Assembly: GCA_028694565.1 (NCBI GenBank)
Contig: JAQVKR010000209.1
Span: 1 to 5,501 of the forward strand
Source: Gammaproteobacteria bacterium
GTDB taxonomy: Bacteria > Pseudomonadota > Gammaproteobacteria > DSM-26407
Direction: 5' to 3'
DNA length: 5,501 nucleotides
Translations under genes and position numbers: made by a program
Notes under the pieces: model-generated
What the model was told of the DNA's origin: nothing
The model's input: the letters and a program-made list of their open reading frames with translations, nothing else
Database searches by the model: none
Shown: positions 1 to 5,501 of the stretch, piece after piece
Layout of the letters: the number at the start of each line of letters is the position of its first letter
Position numbering within the stretch: the first letter of the stretch is position 1

Positions 1-1550
<1,550 letters not shown>

Positions 1551-1588
1551 CCGGCCCGGAGAGCAGGCGCTTACAACGCAGAAGAGCC

Positions 1589-1651
1589 CACCACGAAGGC
1601 ACGAAGGACACGAAGAGAGAACTATCCGCAGATTACGCAGATTACGCTGAT
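1589..1651. repeat. Left arm of the composite inverted repeat
   Basis: Bases 1589-1615 contain three CACGAAGG-like 9-base units. Bases 1626-1651 contain two full and one partial CAGATTACG-like units. A 10-base spacer (1616-1625) separates the two blocks, against 30 bases at the matching place in the right arm. Confidence 0.85.
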
Positions 1652-1778
1652 GATTTTTCTGTAGGGTGGTCGTGCGGAGGCAGTCATCCAGCGGTGGTGC
1701 GTCTTTGAACGGGAACGAGCGGCCCATGGGACCCGCCGGCGTCCGGGGAATTCGACTGGCCCGCCCCTGCCCACGGAT

Positions 1779-1863
1779 AATCTGCGAAAATCTGCGTAAT
1801 CTGCGGTTAAACAGTCTTTGGTCTTTTCTTCGTGTCCTTCGTGTCCTTCGTGCCTTCGTGGTG
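1779..1863. repeat. Right arm of the composite inverted repeat
   Basis: Three AATCTGCGN units (1779-1787, 1789-1797, 1798-1806) are followed by a T-rich spacer and then a CTTCGTGTC/CTTCGTGCC block at 1828-1863. The arm is the reverse complement of the left arm but carries one extra 9-base CTTCGTGTC unit (1828-1836), as expected of copy-number variation in a tandem repeat. Its end lies 37 bases from the slmA ATG. Confidence 0.85.
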
Positions 1864-1900
1864 AGATCAGCGGGCAGTGGATACCAACCGACGGACAACC

Positions 1901-2494
1901 ATGGCCAGACCGAACAGCTCTCCGCGCCGGCAGCAGATCCTGGAGGCGCTCGCGCACATGCTGGAGACCCATCCGGGCGAGCGCATCACCACCGCCGCGC
2001 TGGCCGCGGAGGTGGGTGTCTCCGAGGCGGCGCTCTACCGCCACTTCCCCAGCAAGGCGCGCATGTACGAGGACCTCATCGCGTTCATCGAGGAGACGGT
2101 CTTCAGCCGGGTGGGGATCATCCTGGCCGAGGAGCCGGAGGCGGCGGTTCGCTGCGAGCAGGTGCTGTCCCTGCTGCTGGCCTTCTCCGCCCGCAACCCG
2201 GGCATCACCCGGCTGCTCACCGGCGACGCCCTGACCGGGGAGACCGCGCGCCTGCGCGAGCGGGTGGCGCAGTTCTTCGCCCGGGTGGAGACCCAGCTCA
2301 AGCAGATCCTGCGGGAGGGGGAGATGCGCTCGGCGGCGGCCCTGCCGGTGGCGGTTCCGGTGGCGGCGGGCCTGTTGCTGGCCGCGGCGGAGGGGCGGCT
2401 GCGCCAGTTCGTGCGCAGCGGATTCGAGCGTCCGCCCACCGAGGGCTGGCCGGAGCAGTGGGCGGTACTCGCCCGGGGGGTGTTCAGCGCTTGA
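1901..2494 (+). CDS. slmA: Nucleoid occlusion factor SlmA (TetR family)
   Basis: SlmA binds specific sites scattered over the chromosome and, when DNA-bound, antagonises FtsZ polymer assembly so that the septum does not form over the nucleoid. The 197-residue product matches the family length (E. coli 198). A TetR-type helix-turn-helix occupies about residues 28-50, with the strongly SlmA-like run VGVSEAALYRHFPSK (38-52). Further SlmA-like segments are ARNPGITRLLTGDAL (97-111), a QLKQILRE helix (132-139) and RQFVRSGFERPPT (168-180). The location next to pyrE-rph-yicC is the E. coli arrangement, which supports SlmA over a generic TetR regulator. The ATG at 1901 matches family N-termini but has no clear Shine-Dalgarno. 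An in-frame GTG at 1877 would add eight residues and cannot be excluded. The 3' end overlaps the convergent DUF4124 gene by 11 bases. No SlmA-binding-site-like palindrome was seen in the window. Confidence 0.93.
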   Translation: MARPNSSPRRQQILEALAHMLETHPGERITTAALAAEVGVSEAALYRHFPSKARMYEDLIAFIEETVFSRVGIILAEEPEAAVRCEQVLSLLLAFSARNPGITRLLTGDALTGETARLRERVAQFFARVETQLKQILREGEMRSAAALPVAVPVAAGLLLAAAEGRLRQFVRSGFERPPTEGWPEQWAVLARGVFSA

Positions 2495-3182
2495 GCGCCG
2501 GCGCCTGGCCGCGCATCAGGGCCCGCTGCTGCGCCTCGGGGAGCGCCCTGAGCTCGCGGTAGCGCACCAGGTCGGCGGCGAATTGCGTTTCCAGTTCGGC
2601 CCGCTGCCGGCGGCGCTCCTCCATGAAGTTGCGGTTGTCGGCGATCTGCTGGCGGGATCTGGCGATGTCGGCCAGCAGGGTTTCGGGCACGGCCCGCCCG
2701 GCGCGCTCATGGTTCGCCGCGGCGGTCTGCTGCTGCTGCAGCTGCTCCCGCAGCCGCCCGATCTTCTCCTCGGCCAGGTGAATCTGGCTCTCCAGCACGG
2801 CCAGTTTGCTGTCGCGCATGGCGATGAGGTCGCTCTCGCTGACGTAGGTGATGAGCAGCCGCTGATCCTTCTGCGCCTGCTCCCTGGCCCGGCGCTCGGC
2901 CTCCCGCTGCTGCGCCTCGCGCCGCTCCCGGGCCGCTTCCTCGGCGGCGATCTCCTCGGCCGACTTGGCTGGCGGCACTGTCTCCACCACCCGGCCGTGG
3001 GCGTCCACCACCTCGTAGCCCCGGCTCACGTACTCGGGCGGAATGGTGTTGTTGAGGACCGTGACGCCCTGGTCGTCCTGGTAGCGGTAGAAGTGCTGCT
3101 GCGCCACGGCCTGGGCGCACGTGGCCGCCGACAGGGCGAGCAGCAGAAGCAGGTATAGGGGCCGAAGGTTGCGCTGCATCAT
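2484..3182 (-). CDS. Exported DUF4124-type coiled-coil protein
   Basis: The protein has 232 residues and unknown function. Residues 1-27 look like a Sec signal peptide: basic MMQRNLR, a leucine-rich core (9-17), and a plausible signal peptidase I site after AVA (25-27). C22 has no good lipobox, so a lipoprotein is less likely. Residues 30-71 (HFYRYQDDQGVTVLNNTIPP, then VVDAHGRVVETVPP) resemble the DUF4124 domain, a short beta-rich module common in exported gammaproteobacterial proteins. From about 74 to 215 the chain is highly charged and rich in E, R, Q and A, with probable coiled-coil segments at 74-107 and 119-215 split by LLITYVSESDL. A periplasmic, possibly oligomeric or envelope-associated location is inferred. 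The start has a good Shine-Dalgarno (GGGAG, 7 bases before ATG); a second ATG follows directly. It lies 94 bases after pyrE on the same strand. E. coli has no such gene between slmA and pyrE. Confidence 0.82.
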   Translation of the reverse strand: MMQRNLRPLYLLLLLALSAATCAQAVAQQHFYRYQDDQGVTVLNNTIPPEYVSRGYEVVDAHGRVVETVPPAKSAEEIAAEEAARERREAQQREAERRAREQAQKDQRLLITYVSESDLIAMRDSKLAVLESQIHLAEEKIGRLREQLQQQQTAAANHERAGRAVPETLLADIARSRQQIADNRNFMEERRRQRAELETQFAADLVRYRELRALPEAQQRALMRGQAPALKR

Positions 3183-3211
3183 GGTCAGACTCCCGGGTCA
3201 TCCGTGCCGCG

Positions 3212-3217
3212 AGTATA
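3212..3217 (-). promoter_or_regulatory. Possible -10 box of the DUF4124 gene
   Basis: TATACT on the minus strand (5/6 to TATAAT) lies about 30 bases before the ATG. The hexamer at the matching -35 position (GTGGCC) is poor, so this is a weak candidate. The gene could instead be read through from rph-pyrE. Confidence 0.35.
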
Positions 3218-3218
3218 G

Positions 3219-3258
3219 GGGAGGGCGGGCAATCGGCCACCCCGGTGGCCGCCCTCCC
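3219..3258 (-). terminator. Nested inverted repeats downstream of pyrE
   Basis: GGGAGGGCGG (3219-3228) is the exact reverse complement of 3249-3258, and inside it 3234-3240/3245-3251 form a perfect 7-bp stem with a 4-base loop. The two partly compete, but GGGAGGG/CCCTCCC plus the inner stem can stack with one 8-base bulge (3226-3233). The structure lies 19 bases after the pyrE stop and could slow or end pyrE transcription. No U-tract follows, so it is not a classical intrinsic terminator. A protective 3'-end hairpin or an operator are alternatives. Confidence 0.4.
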
Positions 3259-3276
3259 GCCGCCGCGGGGGAGAGC

Positions 3277-3921
3277 TCAGGCGGCGCCGTACTCGGCGCG
3301 ATAGGCGTTGATCTGCTCCACCAGCGCCCCGTTGCCGGGCCGCTCCTCGAGGAAGCGCACCAGGTGCTCGAGGCGCACGATGCTCACCACCGGGATGCCG
3401 TAGGTGCGCTCCACCTCCTGGATGGCGGACTCCGCGCCCTGGCCCCGCTCCTGGCGGTCCAGCGCGATGAGCACCCCGGCCGGCCGGGCGCCGGCGGCCT
3501 CGAGGATGGTCATGGACTCGCGCACCGCGGTGCCGGCGGTGATGACGTCGTCCACGATCAGGACCTGTCCGGTGAGCGGCGCGCCCACCGTGCTGCCGCC
3601 CTCGCCGTGGTCCTTGGCCTCCTTGCGGTTGAAGGCCCAGGGCAGGTCGCGGCCGTGGTGATCGGCCAGCGCGATGGCGCAGGCCGCCGCCAGGGGAATG
3701 CCCTTGTAGGCGGGCCCGAAGAGCATGTCCACCGCCACCCCGCTGGCCTCCAGGGCCGCGGCGTAGAAGCGGCCGAGGCGGGCCAGGGCGCCGCCGCTGT
3801 CGAACAGGCCGGCATTGAAGAAATAGGGGCTCTTGCGGCCCGACTTGAGGGTGAACTCGCCGAAGCGCAGCACCTTACGGTCGATGGCGAACTGCAGGAA
3901 TTCTCGCTGGTAGGCTTCCAT
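3277..3921 (-). CDS. pyrE: Orotate phosphoribosyltransferase
   Basis: PyrE transfers the phosphoribosyl group of PRPP to orotate, giving OMP, the fifth step of de novo pyrimidine synthesis, in the cytoplasm. The 214-residue product is the size of the E. coli enzyme (213). It shows [13 protein letters not shown] (24-36), AYKG (71-74) with the conserved lysine K73, and the flexible catalytic loop [11 protein letters not shown] (99-109). R99, K100, K103 and H105 fall at the same numbers as in the Salmonella enzyme. The PRPP-binding motif [14 protein letters not shown] is at 120-133. The ATG at 3921 was chosen over an upstream in-frame start near 3999 because it gives the family N-terminus ([12 protein letters not shown]) and has an AGGA just upstream. 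It follows rph by 105 bases on the same strand, the conserved rph-pyrE operon order. GC-rich hairpins in the spacer may affect expression. Confidence 0.96.
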   Translation of the reverse strand: MEAYQREFLQFAIDRKVLRFGEFTLKSGRKSPYFFNAGLFDSGGALARLGRFYAAALEASGVAVDMLFGPAYKGIPLAAACAIALADHHGRDLPWAFNRKEAKDHGEGGSTVGAPLTGQVLIVDDVITAGTAVRESMTILEAAGARPAGVLIALDRQERGQGAESAIQEVERTYGIPVVSIVRLEHLVRFLEERPGNGALVEQINAYRAEYGAA

Positions 3922-3930
3922 GGTTCCTGG

Positions 3931-3943
3931 GGGCGTGGCGCCC
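3931..3943 (-). promoter_or_regulatory. Small hairpin just upstream of the pyrE ribosome-binding site
   Basis: On the pyrE strand GGGCG-CCA-CGCCC forms a 5-bp stem with a 3-base loop, ending 9 bases before the ATG and adjoining the CCAGGA Shine-Dalgarno. It may limit ribosome access. Such short stems are common in GC-rich DNA, so chance is a real alternative. Confidence 0.3.
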
Positions 3944-3982
3944 GGGTGGCGTTGGCGGGATGAGGCGCAATGATAACCGGTG

Positions 3983-4013
3983 CCCGCGGGACCGGACAAA
4001 CCGGCGCCGCGGG
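3983..4013 (-). promoter_or_regulatory. GC-rich hairpin in the rph-pyrE spacer (attenuator-like)
   Basis: On the coding strand of rph-pyrE, CCCGCGG pairs perfectly with CCGCGGG (outer 7 bp, 4007-4013 with 3983-3989). A CCGG/CCGG inner stem encloses a 5-base loop TTTGT, with a 2x2 mismatch between the stems. It begins 13 bases after the rph stop codon, so a terminating ribosome could disturb it. In E. coli, pyrE is controlled by UTP-sensitive attenuation in this same spacer. Here the bases after the stem (CACCGGTTATC) are not a U-tract, so termination is doubtful. Confidence 0.4.
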
Positions 4014-4026
4014 CGTGCGGGCCGGG

Positions 4027-4746
4027 TCAGTCCGCGGCCAGGGCCGCCTTCTGGTGCTCGATGAGATCCGCGATGCCGGAGCGGGCCAGATCCAGCATGG
4101 CGTCGAGCTCCTCGCGCCGGAAGGCGTGGCCCTCGGCGGTGCCCTGCACCTCGATGAAGGCGCCCTGGTCGTTCATCACCACGTTCATGTCGGTCTCGGC
4201 GTTGCAGTCCTCGGCATAGTCGAGATCCAGCACCGGCACGCCCTGGTATATTCCCACCGACACCGAGGCGAGGTAGCCGTGCAGCGGATCCCGGCGCAGG
4301 AGCTTGCGCCCGCGCAGCCAGGCCACCGCGTCGCACAGGGCCACGTAGGCGCCGGTGATGGAGGCGGTGCGGGTGCCGCCGTCGGCCTGGATCACGTCGC
4401 AGTCCAGCGTGACGGTGCGCTCGCCGAGCGCCTCGGTGTCCACGCAGGCCCGCAGCGAACGGCCGATGAGGCGCTGGATCTCCAGCGTCCGCCCGCCCTG
4501 GCGGCCGCGGGCGGCCTCGCGGCCGCCGCGGGAGGTGGTCGCCCGCGGCAGCATGCTGTACTCGGCGGTCACCCAGCCGCGGCCCGCGTTGCGCAGGAAC
4601 GGCGGCACCCGCTCCTCCACGCTGGCGGTGCAGATCACCTTGGTGTCGCCGAACTCCACCAGCACCGAGCCCTCGGCATGCTTGGTGTAGTGGCGGGTGA
4701 TGGTGATGGGGCGAAGCTGGTCCGGCGCGCGTCCACTGGGTCGCAT
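4027..4746 (-). CDS. rph: Ribonuclease PH
   Basis: RNase PH is a phosphate-dependent 3'-to-5' exoribonuclease that trims tRNA precursors in the cytoplasm, normally as a hexameric ring. The 239-residue product matches the family length. Conserved elements are [15 protein letters not shown] (2-16), the [18 protein letters not shown] run (33-50) and the phosphate-binding residues R86 (in GGR) and T125-R126 (in [12 protein letters not shown]). The acidic catalytic pair is D180 and D186, within LDLDYAED and the following AETDMNVVM. Nothing needed for activity appears to be missing, unlike the frameshifted rph of E. coli K-12. The ATG at 4746 is preceded by a strong Shine-Dalgarno (AAGGAAG, 4758-4752) and a perfect TATAAT box further up. 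rph is the first gene of the minus-strand rph-pyrE unit and is divergent from yicC, as in E. coli. Confidence 0.97.
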   Translation of the reverse strand: MRPSGRAPDQLRPITITRHYTKHAEGSVLVEFGDTKVICTASVEERVPPFLRNAGRGWVTAEYSMLPRATTSRGGREAARGRQGGRTLEIQRLIGRSLRACVDTEALGERTVTLDCDVIQADGGTRTASITGAYVALCDAVAWLRGRKLLRRDPLHGYLASVSVGIYQGVPVLDLDYAEDCNAETDMNVVMNDQGAFIEVQGTAEGHAFRREELDAMLDLARSGIADLIEHQKAALAAD

Positions 4747-4781
4747 GAAATCTTCCTTACCTGTCGATGGATTGACCGGGG

Positions 4782-4787
4782 ATTATA
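4782..4787 (-). promoter_or_regulatory. -10 box of the rph-pyrE promoter
   Basis: The minus strand carries a perfect TATAAT about 35 bases before the rph ATG, which would place the start of transcription near 4775. No good TTGACA-like -35 hexamer stands at 16-18 bases, and there is no TG extension, so an activator or a degenerate -35 would be needed. The AT-rich patch stands out in a very GC-rich spacer, which supports function. Confidence 0.6.
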
Positions 4788-4875
4788 CCGGTAACGGCGC
4801 GCGGGTGAGGCGCGGTGCGCACGGGGCATGGGGGGCGCCGGCCGTCGGCGGGCGACGCGCGATTCCCGCCGCCTC

Positions 4876-4904
4876 TTGGGCGATGGCCGCCCCGGCGCTA
4901 CCAT
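4876..4904 (+). promoter_or_regulatory. Candidate sigma-70 promoter of yicC
   Basis: TTGGGC (4876-4881, 3/6 to TTGACA) and TACCAT (4899-4904, 4/6 to TATAAT) are separated by exactly 17 bases, predicting a transcript start near 4911, about 23 bases before the yicC ATG. It points away from the rph promoter. The rest of 4747-4933 shows no other feature that I can support. Confidence 0.45.
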
Positions 4905-4933
4905 AGACCCTCATTTCTTGGGGAGCTTCTCGC

Positions 4934-5501
4934 ATGATTCATAGCATGACGGCCTTCGCGCGCCGTGAGCGCCAGGGGGAGTGGGGCACGGCCGCCTGGG
5001 AGCTGCGCTCCGTCAACCATCGCTACCTGGAGGCCGGGGTGCGCATGCCGGAGTCGGTGCGCGATCTGGAGGGGGTGGTGCGCGAGCGGCTGCGCACGGC
5101 GCTCAAGCGCGGCAAGGTGGAGGCGGGGCTGCGGCTGCAGACCGGCGAGGCGGCCGCGGCGGGCGTCAGCCTGGACGTGGAGCTCGCCCGCCAGGTGGTC
5201 CACGCCAGCCGCGAGGTGGACAGCCTGCTCTACAATCCGGCGCCGGTGAGCTCCATGGACGTGCTGCGCTGGCCCGGGGTCATCCGCACCGAGCAGGCCG
5301 ACCCGGAAACGCTCAAGGCGGCGCTGCTGGAGCTGCTCGACGAGGCGATCGCCGAGCTGCTGGAGGCACGGGCCCGGGAGGGCGCCCAGCTGCGCGGATT
5401 CATCGAGGAGCGCCTCGCGGCGGTGGGTGCCGAGGTGGAGCGGGTCCGGACCCGGGTGCCCGAGGTGCTCGCCGCCCAGCGCGAGCGGCTGCTGGCCCGG
5501 C
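4934..5501 (+). CDS. yicC: YicC/YloC-family protein, N-terminal part
   Basis: The frame opens with MIHSMTAFARRE and stays open to the window end (189 codons), so the gene is cut at its 3' side; the family is about 290 residues. Matches to E. coli YicC include SMTAFAR (4-10), WELRSVNHRYLE (22-33), VVRERLR (48-54), RGKVE (59-63), the central LRWPGV (111-116), the AREGAQL helix (147-153) and VPEVLAAQRERLLAR (175-189). YicC/YloC proteins have been reported as endoribonucleases or promoters of small-RNA decay; that role is taken from the family. The ATG at 4934 has GGGGAG (4920-4925) 8 bases upstream. It is transcribed away from rph, the arrangement known in E. coli. In many gammaproteobacteria gmk lies nearby, which cannot be seen here. 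Confidence 0.95.
   Translation, partial: MIHSMTAFARRERQGEWGTAAWELRSVNHRYLEAGVRMPESVRDLEGVVRERLRTALKRGKVEAGLRLQTGEAAAAGVSLDVELARQVVHASREVDSLLYNPAPVSSMDVLRWPGVIRTEQADPETLKAALLELLDEAIAELLEARAREGAQLRGFIEERLAAVGAEVERVRTRVPEVLAAQRERLLAR

Larger units (their letters stand above)
1584..1868. repeat. Composite inverted-repeat intergenic element
   Basis: The gap between argB and slmA holds a symmetrical element of about 285 bases. The outer arms (1589-1615 and 1837-1863) are a perfect 27-base inverted repeat, and imperfect pairing continues outward to about 1584/1868. The inner arms (1626-1643 and 1789-1806) are a second perfect 18-base inverted repeat. Both arm types are made of tandem 9-base units (CACGAAGGA-like and CAGATTACG-like). 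The GC-rich centre (1652-1776) does not pair with itself in any obvious way. The arms are much richer in A+T than the flanking genes. No protein is credibly encoded: the open frames through it read as HEGHEGHEE or NLRNLRL-type strings, which I recall as frequent spurious translations in environmental bacterial genomes. No clear target-site duplication or transposase is visible, so a non-autonomous mobile origin is only a possibility. Bases 1551-1583 and 1869-1900 hold nothing further that I can identify. Confidence 0.85.

Noticed and set aside
1584..1868. CRISPR array or replication iterons
   Set aside because: The 9-base units are contiguous with no unique spacers, are arranged in inverted arms, and no cas or rep gene is near.
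1861..1870. GTGAG strings (also near 3564, 4804, 4963 and 5246) as SlmA-binding sites
   Set aside because: None continues into the palindromic CTCAC half expected of an SlmA site.
1622..2044. 140-codon minus-strand frame with HEGHEGHEE-like sequence
   Set aside because: The sequence comes from 9-base tandem units of the repeat element and from the antisense of slmA; this is a known type of spurious translation.
1666..2562. 298-codon plus-strand frame through the repeat and slmA
   Set aside because: It reads slmA in the wrong frame and becomes a glycine/alanine-rich string without domain features.
3160..3182. Lipoprotein start for the DUF4124 protein
   Set aside because: The cysteine at residue 22 is preceded by A-A-T, a poor lipobox, while AVA at 25-27 fits a signal peptidase I site.
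3970..4794. 274-codon plus-strand frame opposite rph
   Set aside because: It is antisense to a full-length RNase PH with all key residues, and has no RBS or recognisable domain.

Overview
The window is a GC-rich stretch of a proteobacterial chromosome, most likely from a gammaproteobacterium, possibly of the Chromatiales/Ectothiorhodospiraceae type. That placement rests on gene content, protein similarity recalled from memory and gene order. The layout slmA(+), pyrE(-), rph(-), yicC(+) is the one known from E. coli, and algC-argB upstream is known from Pseudomonas and relatives. It is almost entirely core housekeeping sequence. I see no phage, CRISPR, toxin, transposase or defence genes.

Layout: 1-600 is the 3' end of algC (phosphomannomutase/phosphoglucomutase). 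654-1550 is argB (acetylglutamate kinase), probably co-transcribed with algC. The 350-base gap 1551-1900 is mostly a non-coding composite inverted-repeat element (about 1584-1868). Its arms are built of 9-base units and it ends just before slmA (1901-2494), the nucleoid-occlusion TetR-family regulator. On the minus strand follow a DUF4124-type exported coiled-coil protein (2484-3182, overlapping the slmA 3' end by 11 bases), pyrE (3277-3921) and rph (4027-4746). A divergent promoter region at 4747-4933 separates rph from yicC (4934 to the window end, truncated).

How the genes fit together: algC feeds surface polysaccharide synthesis, argB commits glutamate to arginine, and pyrE makes OMP for pyrimidines. 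rph trims tRNA 3' ends and yicC belongs to an RNA-decay family. slmA couples division-site choice to the chromosome. rph and pyrE look like an operon driven by a perfect TATAAT -10 box, with GC-rich hairpins in the rph-pyrE spacer that recall the E. coli pyrE attenuator but lack a clear U-tract.

The parts least explained by known genes are the repeat element in front of slmA, its GC-rich core, the nested inverted repeats downstream of pyrE, and the uncharacterised coiled-coil gene placed inside an otherwise conserved neighbourhood. None of these amounts to a clearly new system.
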